Assembly (NCBI RefSeq): GCF_003604195.1
Contig: NZ_QXGR01000006.1
Span: 248,001 to 312,000 of the forward strand
Source of the DNA: Simplicispira lacusdiani
GTDB lineage: Bacteria > Pseudomonadota > Gammaproteobacteria > Burkholderiales > Burkholderiaceae_C
Direction: 5' to 3'
Length of the DNA: 64,000 nucleotides
A program made the position numbers and the translations under genes. Positions 1 through 11,928 of this stretch are shown piece by piece (positions within the stretch are counted from its first letter, which is position 1; every line of letters starts with the position of its first letter). The notes under the pieces are model-generated. The model searched no databases. It was not told where the DNA came from and saw only the letters and a program-made list of their open reading frames with translations.

Positions 1-1
1 G

Positions 2-247
2 CGCTTCAATACCCTCCTGCGGCACACGATCGGCATCGTCAAGCGCTACAAGCAGCATGCCGAGGAGCAAAAGCCGAACGGGAAATTCAATCCCTACACG
101 GTCATCCGCCATTGCCTCTATCTCAGCGACAGGCAACTGTTCAACCAGGCGCTGCGCAAGGCGTCCCGCACACCCTTCGACGCCTGGCTGGACAGCCAAG
201 GCGTTGCATCGCCGCCCTTCAAGAATTCAGATAAAAAACCGTCATAA
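2..247 (+). CDS. C-terminal fragment of an unidentified protein (cut by window edge)
   Basis: An open frame enters from the left edge and stops with TAA at 245-247, giving the last 81 residues of a longer protein. It is basic and aromatic-rich (RFNTLLRHTIG, then a GKFNPYTVIRHCLYLSD stretch) and ends in a lysine-rich tail. I do not recognise the family. The final ~15 residues run up to the start of a degraded copy of the dispersed 60-bp repeat. The start and most of the protein lie outside the window, so no function is proposed. Confidence 0.5.
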   Translation, partial: RFNTLLRHTIGIVKRYKQHAEEQKPNGKFNPYTVIRHCLYLSDRQLFNQALRKASRTPFDAWLDSQGVASPPFKNSDKKPS

Positions 248-291
248 GCCAATCTGGAATTGCGCCAAATGCTATATATTAAATAGCAAAA
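248..291 (+). repeat. Degenerate copy of the ~60-bp dispersed repeat
   Basis: The stretch after the stop codon of the partial gene reads AATCTGGAATTGCGCC..GCTATAT..AATAGCAAAA. It keeps the ends of the repeat (AATCtGG at left, GCTAT and ATAGCAAA at right) but has lost the central AGCGCTTGCC/GGCAAGCGC palindrome. It is the weakest copy in the window. Confidence 0.4.
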
Positions 292-370
292 ACCGCCCTC
301 GCGCACTGTCGCGCACGCGACCTCTTCTTGGTATTTTCACCGCCTGCAGCCGTAACAAATTGCTGTTATA

Positions 371-381
371 TTGCACTGCAA
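371..381. promoter_or_regulatory. TGCA-type palindrome upstream of phaZ
   Basis: TTGCACTGCAA is a perfect 11-bp palindrome (TTGCA-C-TGCAA) centred 23 bp before the phaZ start codon. TGC-rich dyads are bound by PhaR-type regulators of PHA granule genes in other proteobacteria. That PhaR acts here is inference, and no phaR gene lies in this window. Confidence 0.35.
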
Positions 382-398
382 CATTTCGGATTCCGCCC

Positions 399-1733
399 AT
401 GCTCTACCAGATCTACGAAACCCAGCGCTCCTTCATGGAACCCTTTGCGGACTTCGCGCTGGCCGCCTCCAAGCTCTACAGCAACCCTTCATCGCCGCTG
501 CAGAAAATGCCCCTGGCGCAGCGCATGTCGGCCGGCTACGACCTGATCTACCGCCTGGGCAAGGACTACGAGAAGCCCGAGTTCGGCATCAAGACCGTGC
601 CGGTCGGCAGCGTGGACGTGGCCATCCACGAGCGCGTGGAGGTCGACAAGCCCTTCTGCGAGCTGCGCCGCTTCAAGCGCTTCTCGGACGATCCGAAAAC
701 GCTGGAAAAGCTCAAGGCCCAGCCCGTGGTGCTGATCGTGGCGCCCCTGTCGGGCCACTACGCCACGCTGCTGCGCGACACCGTGCGCTCCATGCTCGGC
801 GACCACAAGGTCTATATCACCGACTGGAAGAATGCCCGCATGGTGCCGCTGTCCGAGGGTGAATTCCACCTGGACGACTACGTCAACTACGTGCAGGAAT
901 TCATCCGCCATCTGCAGTCGGTCTACGGCAACTGCCACGTCATCAGCGTCTGCCAACCCACCGTGCCGGTGCTGGCCGCCGTGTCGCTGATGGCCAGCCG
1001 GGGCGAGACCACGCCGTTGTCGATGACCATGATGGGCGGCCCGATCGACGCGCGCAAATCGCCCACGGCCGTGAACAACCTGGCCAACGAGCGCAGCTTC
1101 GAGTGGTTCGAGAACAACGTGATCTACCGCGTGCCGGGCAACTTCCCCGGTGCCGGGCGGCGCGTGTACCCCGGCTTCCTGCAGCACGCGGGCTTCGTGG
1201 CCATGAACCCCGACCGCCACGCGGTGAACCACTACGACTACTTCAAGAACCTCATCAAGGGCGACGACAACAGCACCGAGGCGCACCGCAAGTTCTACGA
1301 CGAGTACAACGCCGTGCTCGACATGGACGCCGACTACTACCTCGAAACCATCCACACGGTGTTCCAGGAGTTCAAGCTGGTGAACGGCACCTGGGACGTG
1401 CGCTCGCCAGAGGGCAAGCTCGAACGCGTGCGCCCGCAGGACATCACCCAGGGCGCCCTGCTGACCGTCGAGGGCGAGCTGGACGATATTTCGGGCGCCG
1501 GCCAGACACGCGCGGCGCACGATCTGTGCAGCGGCCTGCCCGGCAAGGAGCAGCGCCACCTGGAAGCCAAGGGCGCGGGCCACTATGGCATCTTCAGCGG
1601 CCGGCGCTGGCGCGAGGAGGTCTATCCCCTGGTGCGCGCCTTCATTCTGGAACACCAGCAGCAACAGCCGGCCAAGGCTCTGGCCCCCTCGGTGCCCGCC
1701 ACCAAGCGCCCTGCCCGCGCCAAGGCGGTCTGA
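399..1733 (+). CDS. phaZ: Intracellular poly(3-hydroxybutyrate) depolymerase PhaZ
   Basis: Predicted 444-residue cytoplasmic/granule-associated enzyme that mobilises stored PHB. It fits the intracellular PhaZ family in length and in its cysteine nucleophile, C185 in the VCQPT box, where secreted depolymerases carry a serine lipase box. D362/D363 (ELDDISGAG) and H395 (GAGHYG) are the likely remaining triad residues. The ATG at 399 is chosen over an in-frame opening from 57 because the family N-terminus ([10 protein letters not shown]) begins there and the upstream stretch overlaps the previous gene and a repeat. The tail after residue 425 is Ala/Pro/Lys-rich, typical of granule-binding or disordered tails. 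It is followed 8 bp later by an RnfB-like gene. The phaCAB biosynthetic cluster lies about 10 kb away. Confidence 0.93.
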   Translation: MLYQIYETQRSFMEPFADFALAASKLYSNPSSPLQKMPLAQRMSAGYDLIYRLGKDYEKPEFGIKTVPVGSVDVAIHERVEVDKPFCELRRFKRFSDDPKTLEKLKAQPVVLIVAPLSGHYATLLRDTVRSMLGDHKVYITDWKNARMVPLSEGEFHLDDYVNYVQEFIRHLQSVYGNCHVISVCQPTVPVLAAVSLMASRGETTPLSMTMMGGPIDARKSPTAVNNLANERSFEWFENNVIYRVPGNFPGAGRRVYPGFLQHAGFVAMNPDRHAVNHYDYFKNLIKGDDNSTEAHRKFYDEYNAVLDMDADYYLETIHTVFQEFKLVNGTWDVRSPEGKLERVRPQDITQGALLTVEGELDDISGAGQTRAAHDLCSGLPGKEQRHLEAKGAGHYGIFSGRRWREEVYPLVRAFILEHQQQQPAKALAPSVPATKRPARAKAV

Positions 1734-1741
1734 CCCCGGAA

Positions 1742-2395
1742 ATGCCACGGCAGGAGGATCTGGCGGACCGCATCGACGCGGCCCTGCCCCAGACCCAGTG
1801 CACGCGTTGCGGCTACCCCGACTGCGCCGCCTACGCGCGCGCCATCGCCCAGGGCGAGGCGGGCATTGACCAATGCCCGCCCGGCGGCGAGGACGGCGTG
1901 CGCAGGCTGGCCGCGCTCACCGGCCTGCCCGCGCGGCCGCTCAACACCCAGCACGGCGCGGAAGGCCCGCGCGGCGTGGCGCTGATCGACGAGAACTGGT
2001 GCATCGGCTGCACCCTGTGCATCAAGGCCTGCCCCACGGACGCCATCGTCGGCGCCAACAAGCTCATGCACACGGTGATGCCCGAGCATTGCACGGGCTG
2101 CAAACTCTGCATCCCGGCCTGCCCGGTCGATTGCATCACCATGGAGAACGCCAGTGGCACGGCCACAGGCTGGTCGGCCTGGTCTCCGGAGCAAGCCGGG
2201 CACGCCCGCGCGCGCTATGCCCGGCACCAGGAACGCCTGGCGCGCGAGGAGGCCGAGGCCCTGGAAAAACACGTTCCACCGGCCGTGCAGCCGCGCACCA
2301 GCGCCGCTGCCGAAGCACCGCCCGAGGCCACGGACCCGAAAAAAGCCGCCATCGCGGCCGCGATGGCCCGAGCGCGCGCGCGCCGCGCCCCCTAA
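1742..2395 (+). CDS. rnfB: RnfB-type iron-sulfur electron transport protein
   Basis: 217-residue iron-sulfur protein. The N-terminal cluster motif is C20-x2-C23-x4-C28..C45, the Fe-S domain typical of RnfB. Two ferredoxin-type 4Fe-4S motifs follow (C87-x2-C90-x2-C93-x3-C97 and C117-x2-C120-x2-C123-x3-C127). The last 80 residues form a charged, Ala-rich tail. In the full Rnf/Rsx complex this subunit passes electrons at the inner membrane, but no rnfACDGE gene is visible here and I see no convincing N-terminal membrane anchor. A free-standing ferredoxin role is therefore possible; solitary rnfB-like genes occur in betaproteobacteria. It starts 8 bp after phaZ and is probably co-transcribed. Confidence 0.8.
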   Translation: MPRQEDLADRIDAALPQTQCTRCGYPDCAAYARAIAQGEAGIDQCPPGGEDGVRRLAALTGLPARPLNTQHGAEGPRGVALIDENWCIGCTLCIKACPTDAIVGANKLMHTVMPEHCTGCKLCIPACPVDCITMENASGTATGWSAWSPEQAGHARARYARHQERLAREEAEALEKHVPPAVQPRTSAAAEAPPEATDPKKAAIAAAMARARARRAP

Positions 2396-2405
2396 CGCGA
2401 GCCGC

Positions 2406-3920
2406 TCACGCCCGCGCGGCGAGGGTTTTGTAGACGCCGCACCCCACGTACAGATCATCCACCTTGCGCACGAACGACATCTTGGTCTGCACCGCCCCGG
2501 TGGTCGGGTTGGCGATGTCGTATTCGACCCAGCCAGGGCCGCGCTCGGCCTGCGCGATGATGTCATCCACGAGCCGCTGACCGGCGATGCCCGGGATGTC
2601 CTGGACGCGCGTTCCCACCTTGGCCGGATTGCCGCCAAAAGACAGGTAGGTGCCCGCCGCGTCGAGCACGAAGACGTACATGTCGCGGTCGTGGAAGGGC
2701 TGCGCCTTGTCGGTGATGGCGCGCAGGAACTGCTCGCGCCCGGTGCCCGCGCGCATGGTCATGGCGCGCTGCACCAGCGCCACGGCCTCCTCTGCCGTGC
2801 CCTGCTGCAGACGGAAGGAGGACACTGCGCGCGACAGGGTGCCGGCGCGCCCTTCGAGCGCCGAGGACTGCAAGACAGCGTGCTCGACCATCTGGGCGTT
2901 GTCCTGCGTGATCTGGTCGAGGTGGCGCACGGCGGTGGTGATTTCCTGCAGGCCGGTGCTTTGCTCGGCGCCCGAGGTGGCGATCTCCGACATCGTGGCC
3001 GCCACATGCCGTATGCCTCCCGCCATGCTCGAAATGCCTTCACCGGCAGAGCGAATGAGCCCGGTGCTGCTTTCCACCTGCTGCACGGTGGCGCTGATGA
3101 GCGCGCGGATCTCCTTGGCGGCCTCGCCCGAGCGGCCCGCCAGCGTGCGCACCTCGGTGGCCACCACGGCGAAACCCCGTCCTTGCTCCCCGGCACGGGC
3201 CGCCTCGACGGCGGCATTGAGCGCCAGGATGTTGGTCTGGAAGGCGATGCTGTCGATCACGCCGATGATTTCGTGCATGCGGCGCGCGCCCTGCTGGATG
3301 GCCTCGACCGAGTCCACCGCCCGCGCCATGGCCTGCGTGCCCTGATCGGCGGCCAGGCTGACCTCGCGCGTGCGCCGGTCGGCCGCCTGGGCGGTCTGGG
3401 CATTGCTCTGCACCGTGGCGAGCAATTGCTCCACGCTGGTGGCCGTCTGTTCCAGGCTGGCGGCCTGCTGTTCGGTGCGTTCGGCCAGCGCCCGGTTGTC
3501 GGCGGCGAGGCTCTGGCCTGCGTGGGCCACGAGCGCCGCGTTGCTGCGGATGTCGGCCACCATGGACGACAGCGTCAGGACCATGCGGTCGAGCAGTTGC
3601 GCCAGATCGGCCAGTTCGTCCTGCCCGTGGACCTGCAGATGCGCGCAGAGATCGCCGCTGGTGGTCTGGCGCATGGCCCGCGCCAGGCTGGCCAGATCGG
3701 AGGCCAGGCTGGCATGCAGGGCCGTGAAAAGATAGAGAACGACAAGGGCGCAGGCCAGCAGCACGCCCCAGACCACCATCGTGGAAGCGCCCAGGGTCTC
3801 CAGGCTGGCCATGGCCACCAGCATGAGCACGACCACCAGGCCCAGAAGCAGCAATTTGCCCGGCAAGCGCAGGCGGCGCATCAGCCAGACACCGGGCTGC
3901 AGAAGCAAGGAATCGGTCAT
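2406..3920 (-). CDS. Methyl-accepting chemotaxis protein with C-terminal Cache-like domain
   Basis: 504-residue chemoreceptor. Two hydrophobic segments (about residues 22-40 and 47-66) are separated by only a few residues, so there is almost no periplasmic part. A HAMP-like region and a long MCP signalling coiled coil follow, with the conserved hairpin tip ([28 protein letters not shown]). After the signalling domain come about 110 residues ([29 protein letters not shown]) that look like a single Cache (sCache_2) sensor. The sensor is thus cytoplasmic and at the C-terminus, the reverse of the usual layout. The ATG at 3920 is preferred over one 66 bp upstream because AAAGG lies just before it. 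It is convergent with rnfB, 10 bp apart. Confidence 0.88.
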   Translation of the reverse strand: MTDSLLLQPGVWLMRRLRLPGKLLLLGLVVVLMLVAMASLETLGASTMVVWGVLLACALVVLYLFTALHASLASDLASLARAMRQTTSGDLCAHLQVHGQDELADLAQLLDRMVLTLSSMVADIRSNAALVAHAGQSLAADNRALAERTEQQAASLEQTATSVEQLLATVQSNAQTAQAADRRTREVSLAADQGTQAMARAVDSVEAIQQGARRMHEIIGVIDSIAFQTNILALNAAVEAARAGEQGRGFAVVATEVRTLAGRSGEAAKEIRALISATVQQVESSTGLIRSAGEGISSMAGGIRHVAATMSEIATSGAEQSTGLQEITTAVRHLDQITQDNAQMVEHAVLQSSALEGRAGTLSRAVSSFRLQQGTAEEAVALVQRAMTMRAGTGREQFLRAITDKAQPFHDRDMYVFVLDAAGTYLSFGGNPAKVGTRVQDIPGIAGQRLVDDIIAQAERGPGWVEYDIANPTTGAVQTKMSFVRKVDDLYVGCGVYKTLAARA

Positions 3921-4151
3921 GAGAGACCTTTCGGGACCGTCATTTGTCTCCTTTGGCGGCCGTTCAGCGTGCCATGCAGGTCGCAAGCGACATGCCAGCC
4001 CGAAGACGCACCGTGTTGATTGGTAGCCAGCATCTAGTGTTCACACTCCCCTTGCACTGTACTGACATCCAGTCGCCAAGGCCACCGTGCAGTGCAGCAT
4101 GGGTCCATGGCGGCCCATGCCGCCGGGCACCTTCGCCCATAATGGCGCCCC

Positions 4152-5366
4152 ATGAACCCCCTGCTTTCCCACCTGCAGCCCTACCCGTTCGAACGGCTGC
4201 GCCAACTCTTCGCGGGCGTGACCCCGCCCGCCGCCTACAGCGCCATCAGCCTGGGCATGGGCGAGCCGCGCCATGCCACGCCGCCGTTCATCAAGGAGGC
4301 CCTGGTGGAAGGCCTGGGCGGCCTGGCCAGCTATCCGGCCACGGCGGGCGAACCGCGCCTGCGCGAGGCCTTTGCCGGCTGGCTGCAGCGCCGCTACGGC
4401 CTGGCCGTGGACGCGGCCACGCAGGTGCTGCCCGTCAACGGTTCGCGCGAGGCGCTGTTCGCCTTTGCCCAGACGGTGATCAATCCATCGAAGGGCGACG
4501 CGATGGTCGTGAGCCCGAATCCGTTCTACCAAATCTACGAAGGCGCGGCCCTGCTGGCCGGCGCCACGCCGTATTTCGCGCCCAGCGACCCGGCGCGCAA
4601 CTTCGCGGTGGACTGGGACAGCGTGCCGGAAACGGTGTGGCAGCGCACGCAACTGCTGTTCGTCTGCTCGCCCGGCAACCCCACGGGCGCCGTGATGCCG
4701 CTGGCCGAATGGGAAAAGCTGTTCGCCCTGTCCGACCGCTATGGCTTCGTGATCGCCTCGGACGAGTGCTACAGCGAGATCTACTTCCGCGACGAACCAC
4801 CGCTGGGCGGCCTGGAGGCGGCGGCCAAGCTGGGCCGAAACGATTTCCGGCGCTTGCTGGCCTTCACCAGCCTGTCCAAGCGCAGCAACGTGCCGGGCCT
4901 GCGCAGCGGCTTCGTGGCCGGCGACGCGGAACTGGTCAAATCCTTCCTGCTCTACCGCACCTACCACGGCAGCGCCATGGGCCCGGCCGTGCAGAACGCC
5001 AGCATCGCCGCCTGGAACGACGAGGCGCACGTGGTGGAAAACCGTGCCATGTACCGCGAGAAGTTCGCCCAGGTCACGCCGCTGCTGGAGCCAGTGATGG
5101 ACGTGCGCCTCCCCGACGCCGGTTTCTACCTCTGGGCGGGCGTTCCGGCCCATCTGGGCATGAGCGACACCGAGTTCGCGCGCGCCCTGCTGGCTCAATA
5201 CAATGTCACCGTGCTGCCCGGCAGTTACCTGGCGCGCGAAGTGGCAGGCGCCAACCCTGGTGCCCAGCGCGTGCGCATGGCCCTGGTGGCCGAAACCGCG
5301 CAGTGCGTGGAGGCCGCCCAACGCATCGTCCAGTTCATCCAATCCCGTACCGTATCAAGCCAATGA
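4152..5366 (+). CDS. dapC: N-succinyldiaminopimelate aminotransferase DapC
   Basis: 404-residue fold-type I PLP aminotransferase. The PLP lysine is K243 in SLSKRSN, preceded by the SPGNPTGA and [10 protein letters not shown] signatures and followed by the R-x-GF (LRSGF) motif. It would convert N-succinyl-2-amino-6-ketopimelate to N-succinyl-LL-diaminopimelate in lysine and peptidoglycan synthesis. The function is supported by context: its stop codon overlaps the dapD start (ATGA), and dapE is two genes further on. Transcription likely begins in the ~230 bp between it and the divergent chemoreceptor gene. Confidence 0.92.
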   Translation: MNPLLSHLQPYPFERLRQLFAGVTPPAAYSAISLGMGEPRHATPPFIKEALVEGLGGLASYPATAGEPRLREAFAGWLQRRYGLAVDAATQVLPVNGSREALFAFAQTVINPSKGDAMVVSPNPFYQIYEGAALLAGATPYFAPSDPARNFAVDWDSVPETVWQRTQLLFVCSPGNPTGAVMPLAEWEKLFALSDRYGFVIASDECYSEIYFRDEPPLGGLEAAAKLGRNDFRRLLAFTSLSKRSNVPGLRSGFVAGDAELVKSFLLYRTYHGSAMGPAVQNASIAAWNDEAHVVENRAMYREKFAQVTPLLEPVMDVRLPDAGFYLWAGVPAHLGMSDTEFARALLAQYNVTVLPGSYLAREVAGANPGAQRVRMALVAETAQCVEAAQRIVQFIQSRTVSSQ

Positions 5367-6196
5367 CCCAAAACCTGCAGAGCACCATCGAATCCGCGTG
5401 GGACAACCGCGCCAATCTCTCGCCCGCCAGCGCGCCCAAGGAAGTGCTGGAGGCCGTCGAGCATGTCATCGCCGAACTGAACAACGGCAAGCTGCGCGTG
5501 GCCACGCGCGAGGCCGTTGGCCAGTGGACGGTGCACCAGTGGATCAAGAAGGCCGTGCTGCTGTCGTTCCGCCTCAAGGACAATGAACTCATCGAGGCCG
5601 GCGACCTGGGCTTCTACGACAAGGTGCCGACCCGCTTCGGCAACCTCAGCGCCGACGAAATGGCCGCCACCGGCGTGCGCGTGGTGCCGCCTGCCGTGGC
5701 GCGCCGCGGCAGCTTCATCGCCAAGGGCGCGATCCTGATGCCGTCCTACGTCAACATCGGCGCCTACGTCGATGAAGGCACCATGGTCGACACCTGGGCC
5801 ACCGTGGGCTCGTGCGCGCAGGTGGGCAAGAACGTGCACCTCTCGGGCGGCGTGGGCCTGGGCGGCGTGCTCGAACCCCTGCAAGCCAACCCCACCATCA
5901 TCGAGGACAACTGCTTCATCGGCGCTCGCTCCGAGGTGGTCGAAGGCGTGATCGTGGAGGAGAACTCGGTGCTGGGCATGGGCGTGTACATCGGCCAGAG
6001 CACCCCCATCTTCAACCGCGACACAGGCGAGATCAGCTATGGCCGCGTGCCCGCGGGCAGCGTGGTCATCAGCGGCAGCTTGCCGAAGAAGACCAAGACC
6101 GGCCAGGACTACGCCACCTACGCCGCCGTCATCGTCAAGACCGTGGATGCGCAGACGCGCTCCAAGACCAGCCTGAACGACCTGCTGCGCGACTGA
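5363..6196 (+). CDS. dapD: Tetrahydrodipicolinate N-succinyltransferase DapD
   Basis: 277-residue acyltransferase. An N-terminal helical part ([16 protein letters not shown]) leads into a left-handed beta-helix of hexapeptide repeats ([20 protein letters not shown] and VGLGG). It succinylates tetrahydrodipicolinate using succinyl-CoA, the step before DapC. Length and sequence match the beta/gammaproteobacterial DapD type throughout. It overlaps dapC by 4 bp, indicating translational coupling. A 52-bp gap with GAGGGAG upstream of the next start separates it from pilU. Confidence 0.95.
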   Translation: MTQNLQSTIESAWDNRANLSPASAPKEVLEAVEHVIAELNNGKLRVATREAVGQWTVHQWIKKAVLLSFRLKDNELIEAGDLGFYDKVPTRFGNLSADEMAATGVRVVPPAVARRGSFIAKGAILMPSYVNIGAYVDEGTMVDTWATVGSCAQVGKNVHLSGGVGLGGVLEPLQANPTIIEDNCFIGARSEVVEGVIVEENSVLGMGVYIGQSTPIFNRDTGEISYGRVPAGSVVISGSLPKKTKTGQDYATYAAVIVKTVDAQTRSKTSLNDLLRD

Positions 6197-6248
6197 CAGG
6201 CAACCCGGCGCAGGCCCGCACCAGCACCCAACATCGAGGGAGTACACC

Positions 6249-7418
6249 ATGAGCACGATGGAGCGAATCCTGCGCCTGATGGCCGAGAAGAAGGCCTCTG
6301 ACGTCTATTTGTCGGCCAACGCACCGGCGCTGATCAAGATCAACGGTGAGTGCATCCCGATCAACAACCAGGTGCTGCCGCCGGATGCGCCGCGCAACCT
6401 GCTCTCCGAGGTCGTCCCGCCCGACCGCATCGAAGAGCTGGAGGAGACGGGCGAGCTCAACATGGGCGTGCCCCTCACCGGCGTGGGGCGCTTTCGCGTC
6501 AGCGCCATGCGTCAGCGCGGTAGCTACGCCGTGGTGATCCGCTTCATCAGCCAGCAGATCCCCGAGCTGGCCGACCTGAACCTGCCTGCGGTCCTGGGCG
6601 ACCTGATCCTGGAAAAACGCGGACTGATCCTGGTGGTCGGCGCCACCGGCTCGGGCAAGAGCACCTCGCTGGCCTCCATGATCGACCGGCGCAACGGCCT
6701 GATGTCGGGCCACATCCTGACCATCGAGGACCCGGTCGAATACCAGTTCCGCAACAAGAAATCCATCGTCAACCAGCGCGAGGTGGGCAGCGACACCCAG
6801 TCGCTGCAGATCGCGCTGAAGAACGCGCTGCGCCAGGCGCCCGACGTGATCCTGATCGGCGAAATCCGCGACCGCGAAACCATGTCGGCCGCCATCGCCT
6901 ACGCGCAGTCGGGCCACCTGTGCCTGGCCACGCTGCACGCCAACAACAGCTACCAGGCGCTCAACCGCATACTGAGCTTCTACCCCGTGGAAGTGCGCCC
7001 CACCATGCTGGGCGACCTGGCCTCGGCGCTCAAGTCCATCGTCTCGCAGCGCCTGGTGCGCACCGCCGCCGGCGAGCGCCTGCCCGCCGTCGAGGTCATG
7101 CTCAACACCAAGCTGGTGGCCGAGCTGATCGAGAAAGGCGACTTCTCGGGCGTGCGCGAGGCCATGGAAAAATCCATGGCCGAGGGCTCACAGACCTTCG
7201 AGGAGGATCTGGCGCGCCTCATCATGCAGAACCGCATCGACCGCAAGGAGGGCCTGGCCTACGCCGACTCGCCTACCAACCTCATGTGGCGCCTGCAAAA
7301 CGACTTCTCTCTCGCCGCCAAGGCCGCACAGGCCAGCAAGGACGCGCGGGATGCCCAGAACCAGGACGACGCGCCCTCGTTCACCGAAATCGTGCTGGAC
7401 ATCAAGCCCGATACCTGA
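6249..7418 (+). CDS. pilU: PilU-like type IV pilus retraction ATPase
   Basis: 389-residue hexameric secretion ATPase of the PilT/PilU family. Visible motifs are Walker A GATGSGKST (131-139), the Asp box (ILTIEDPVEY), Walker B (DVILIGEIRD) and the His box (HLCLATLHAN). The acidic C-terminal extension (EGSQTFEEDLARLI, ending DDAPSFTEIVLDIKPDT) and the length favour PilU over PilT. It would assist PilT in pilus retraction and twitching at the inner membrane. GAGGGAG a few bases before ATG 6249 supports the start. Its place between dapD and dapE, with no other pilus genes nearby, is notable. Confidence 0.88.
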   Translation: MSTMERILRLMAEKKASDVYLSANAPALIKINGECIPINNQVLPPDAPRNLLSEVVPPDRIEELEETGELNMGVPLTGVGRFRVSAMRQRGSYAVVIRFISQQIPELADLNLPAVLGDLILEKRGLILVVGATGSGKSTSLASMIDRRNGLMSGHILTIEDPVEYQFRNKKSIVNQREVGSDTQSLQIALKNALRQAPDVILIGEIRDRETMSAAIAYAQSGHLCLATLHANNSYQALNRILSFYPVEVRPTMLGDLASALKSIVSQRLVRTAAGERLPAVEVMLNTKLVAELIEKGDFSGVREAMEKSMAEGSQTFEEDLARLIMQNRIDRKEGLAYADSPTNLMWRLQNDFSLAAKAAQASKDARDAQNQDDAPSFTEIVLDIKPDT

Positions 7419-7436
7419 CCCTCTTTCCGTTTCCCC

Positions 7437-8627
7437 ATGTCTCGAACCCTGCACCTGGCCGAACAGCTCATCGCCCTTCCCTCCGTCACCCCCGACGATG
7501 CAGGCTGCCTGCAGCTGCTCGCCCAGCGCCTGGCGCCCCTGGGCTTCATCAACCAAGCGATGGACAGCGGCCCGGAGTCCTTCCGCGTCAGCAATTTGTG
7601 GTCAAAACGCACCGCAACGCCCACCAATAAAGCGCCAAAAGCTATCAAAACAATAGCATTCGCCGGCCATACCGACGTCGTGCCCACCGGCCCGCTGGAG
7701 CAGTGGAGCAGCGACCCGTTCAAGCCCACGCACCGCGACGGCAAGCTCTACGGGCGCGGCGCCAGCGACATGAAGACTTCCATCGCCGCCTTCGTGGTGG
7801 CAGTGGAGGAATTCCTGGCCGCCACCCCCGAGCCGTTGCTGAACATCGCCTTCCTGCTCACCAGCGACGAGGAAGGCCCCTCGGTCGACGGCACCAAGGT
7901 GGTGGTGGAGCAACTCCGTGCACGCGGCGAACAGCTCGACTACTGCATCGTCGGCGAACCCACGTCGGTGCAGAAAACCGGCGACATGATCAAGAACGGC
8001 CGGCGCGGCACGCTCAGCGGCAAGCTCACGGTGCGCGGCATCCAGGGCCACATCGCCTACCCGCACCTGGCGCGCAACCCCATCCACCAGGCCGTCCCGG
8101 CCCTGGCCGAACTGGCCGCCACGCGCTGGGACGAGGGCAACGCCTTCTTCCAACCCACAAGCTGGCAGATGAGCAACATCCATGGCGGCACGGGCGCGAG
8201 CAACATCATTCCCGGCGCCGTGGTGATCGACTTCAACTTCCGCTTCTGCACCGAATCAACGGCCGAGGGCCTGAAGCAGCGCGTGCACGCCGTGCTCGAC
8301 CGGCACGAACTCGAATACGAACTGCAGTGGACGCTGGGCGGCCAGCCCTTCCTCACCACGCCCGGCGAACTGGTGCAGGCCGTGCAGCAGGCCATCACCG
8401 CGGAAACCGGCCTCGCCACCGAACTCTCGACCACCGGCGGCACCAGCGACGGCCGCTTCATCGCCACGCTGTGCCCGCAGGTGATTGAACTGGGCCCGCC
8501 CAACGCCAGCATCCACAAGATCGACGAGCACATCGCCATTGCCGACATCGAGCCGCTGAAGAACATCTACCGCCGCACGCTCGACAACCTGCACGCCCAG
8601 GCCCTGGCCGCCGCGGCCACCGCATGA
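7437..8627 (+). CDS. dapE: Succinyl-diaminopimelate desuccinylase DapE
   Basis: 396-residue M20-family metallohydrolase that cleaves N-succinyl-LL-DAP to LL-DAP and succinate. H78 and D80 ([12 protein letters not shown]), the ASDMK box, the EEGPS general base/ligand region and [11 protein letters not shown] are all present. Residues ~55-74 ([18 protein letters not shown]) are encoded by a copy of the dispersed 60-bp repeat. The DapE homologues I recall have only a short loop there before the AGHTD strand, so this looks like an in-frame insertion tolerated in an essential enzyme. It overlaps prmB by 4 bp. Confidence 0.94.
   Translation: MSRTLHLAEQLIALPSVTPDDAGCLQLLAQRLAPLGFINQAMDSGPESFRVSNLWSKRTATPTNKAPKAIKTIAFAGHTDVVPTGPLEQWSSDPFKPTHRDGKLYGRGASDMKTSIAAFVVAVEEFLAATPEPLLNIAFLLTSDEEGPSVDGTKVVVEQLRARGEQLDYCIVGEPTSVQKTGDMIKNGRRGTLSGKLTVRGIQGHIAYPHLARNPIHQAVPALAELAATRWDEGNAFFQPTSWQMSNIHGGTGASNIIPGAVVIDFNFRFCTESTAEGLKQRVHAVLDRHELEYELQWTLGGQPFLTTPGELVQAVQQAITAETGLATELSTTGGTSDGRFIATLCPQVIELGPPNASIHKIDEHIAIADIEPLKNIYRRTLDNLHAQALAAAATA
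7601..7660 (+). repeat. 60-bp dispersed repeat copy inside dapE
   Basis: Right half matches the family well (AAAGCGCCAAAAGCTATCAAAACAATAGCA); the left palindrome arm is degraded. It lies in the dapE orientation and is read in the frame ..GCT ATC.., encoding A-I-K-T-I-A. Confidence 0.75.
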
Positions 8628-9556
8628 GCACCGCCCCTACGCCAGCCTTGCCGGCGATCGCGGGCAATACCGTGGGTGCCCTGGTCGCATCGGGCGCCCG
8701 CCTGCTGGACGCCGCAGGGGTTTCGTTCGGCCACGGCACCACCAACGCCCGCGATGAAGCCGCCTGGCTGGTGCTCTGGCGCCTGGGCCTGCCGCTCGAC
8801 ACCCCCCTCGGCGACGATCCGGATTCCATAGAAAATCAGCCTGTAGCGCCCGCCCAGCAAGCGCTGGTAGCTACACTTTTTGAAGAACGCATCGCCACGC
8901 GCAAGCCCGCCGCCTACCTCACGCGCGAAGCCTGGCTGCAGGGCGTGCCGTTCTACGTGGACGAGCGCGCCATCGTGCCGCGCAGCTTCATCGCCGAACT
9001 CATCGCCGACGGCGGTTTCGACGACTGGCTGGGCGAACACACCCAGAACGTGCTCGACCTGTGCACCGGCAACGGCAGCCTGGCGGTGCTGGCCGCCATG
9101 GCCTGGCCCGACATCCGCGTCACTGGCGTCGACATCTCGCCCGACGCGCTGGCGGTGGCCCGCATCAACGTCGACCGCCACGGCCTGCAGGACCGCATCG
9201 CCCTGCAGCTGAGCGACGGCCTCGCCGCCGTGCCCGGCCCCTGGGACCTGATCCTGTGCAACCCGCCCTATGTCAACGCCGCCAGCATGGCGCAGTTGCC
9301 CGCCGAATACCGCGCCGAACCCGAGCTGGCCTTGGCCGGCGGCAGCGACGGCATGGACTTCATCCGCCAACTGCTGCAGGGCGCCACAGCCCGCATGACC
9401 GAGCACGCCGTGCTGGTGCTGGAAATCGGCAACGAACGCCCGTATTTCGAGGCGGCGTTCCCCAACCTTCCGGTGTTCTGGCTCGACACCAGCGCGGGCG
9501 AAGACCAGGTGCTGCTGGTGACCCGCGAAGCCCTATCCCGCTTTTCCCCTTCCTGA
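8624..9556 (+). CDS. prmB: Ribosomal protein L3 N5-glutamine methyltransferase PrmB
   Basis: 310-residue SAM-dependent methyltransferase of the HemK/PrmB type. The glycine-rich SAM loop is [11 protein letters not shown], and the catalytic NPPY is at 213-216 ([10 protein letters not shown]). The PRSFIAEL segment between the N-terminal helical domain and the SAM domain favours PrmB (L3 Gln) over PrmC. Residues ~68-87 ([19 protein letters not shown]) come from a copy of the 60-bp repeat in the inter-domain region. It overlaps dapE by 4 bp (ATGA) and abuts the ABC-F gene, so translation of the three genes is probably coupled. Confidence 0.9.
   Translation: MSTAPTPALPAIAGNTVGALVASGARLLDAAGVSFGHGTTNARDEAAWLVLWRLGLPLDTPLGDDPDSIENQPVAPAQQALVATLFEERIATRKPAAYLTREAWLQGVPFYVDERAIVPRSFIAELIADGGFDDWLGEHTQNVLDLCTGNGSLAVLAAMAWPDIRVTGVDISPDALAVARINVDRHGLQDRIALQLSDGLAAVPGPWDLILCNPPYVNAASMAQLPAEYRAEPELALAGGSDGMDFIRQLLQGATARMTEHAVLVLEIGNERPYFEAAFPNLPVFWLDTSAGEDQVLLVTREALSRFSPS
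8826..8882 (+). repeat. 60-bp dispersed repeat copy inside prmB
   Basis: AAAATCAGCCTGTAGCGCCCGCCCAGCAAGCGCTGGTAGCTAC keeps both palindrome arms and the AATCAGCC left end. It is in the gene's orientation and uses the same (GCT) reading frame as the dapE copy. Confidence 0.8.
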
Positions 9557-11608
<2,052 letters not shown>

Positions 11609-11637
11609 AGCCTATTGTTTCATGCTGGTTTTCGGTG

Positions 11638-11688
11638 TTTTTGCAGACCAGGCAAATGCATTTAGCTATCGAAAGAATAGCAAATCGA
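11638..11688 (+). repeat. Partial 60-bp repeat copy after the ABC-F gene
   Basis: Only the right end is well kept (TTTAGCTATCGAAAGAATAGCAAAT); a diverged ACCAGGCAAATGC remains of the palindrome. It lies ~30 bp past the ABC-F stop codon. Confidence 0.6.
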
Positions 11689-11769
11689 CGGACGGCAAAA
11701 AATATTCATTTCGCGTGTCAACGGTCTGTTCGGGGCCTGCGTTGAAGACTCATCACAGGAGCTTTCCCC

Positions 11770-11844
11770 ATGAACATGACCTCTATCCTGACTGCCTGGC
11801 CCGAAGACGAACGCGACCGCAAGCGCGCTCCCGTCCGCCTGTAA
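11770..11844 (+). CDS. Candidate 24-residue small protein
   Basis: A short frame reads MNMTSILTAWPEDERDRKRAPVRL and stops with TAA at 11842. Two things lift it above chance: a strong Shine-Dalgarno (CAGGAG) about 7 bp before the ATG, and a textbook rho-independent terminator starting ~40 bp after the stop, so it sits in a compact transcript-sized unit. The peptide is hydrophobic at the front and strongly charged at the back. No homologue is known to me. It could be a standalone small protein or a leader/attenuation peptide. It is probably transcribed separately from the ABC-F gene, since a repeat and an AT-rich stretch lie between them. Confidence 0.5.
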   Translation: MNMTSILTAWPEDERDRKRAPVRL

Positions 11845-11882
11845 GCACCAGTCAATCGTCAAGACGTTTTTACTCCTCCAAT

Positions 11883-11910
11883 AAAAAACCCCGCTTTCGC
11901 GGGGTTTTTT
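11883..11910. terminator. Bidirectional rho-independent terminator
   Basis: AAAAAACCCCGC-TTTC-GCGGGGTTTTTT is a perfect 12-bp stem with a tetraloop and A/T tracts on both sides. It serves the small ORF on the plus strand and phaB on the minus strand. Confidence 0.93.
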
Positions 11911-11928
11911 ATTGGCCGCTGAAAACGC

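Noticed and set aside
57..398. Extended N-terminus of phaZ in the same frame
   Set aside because: The 114 extra codons are basic and low-complexity, overlap another gene and a repeat, and are not part of the PhaZ family.
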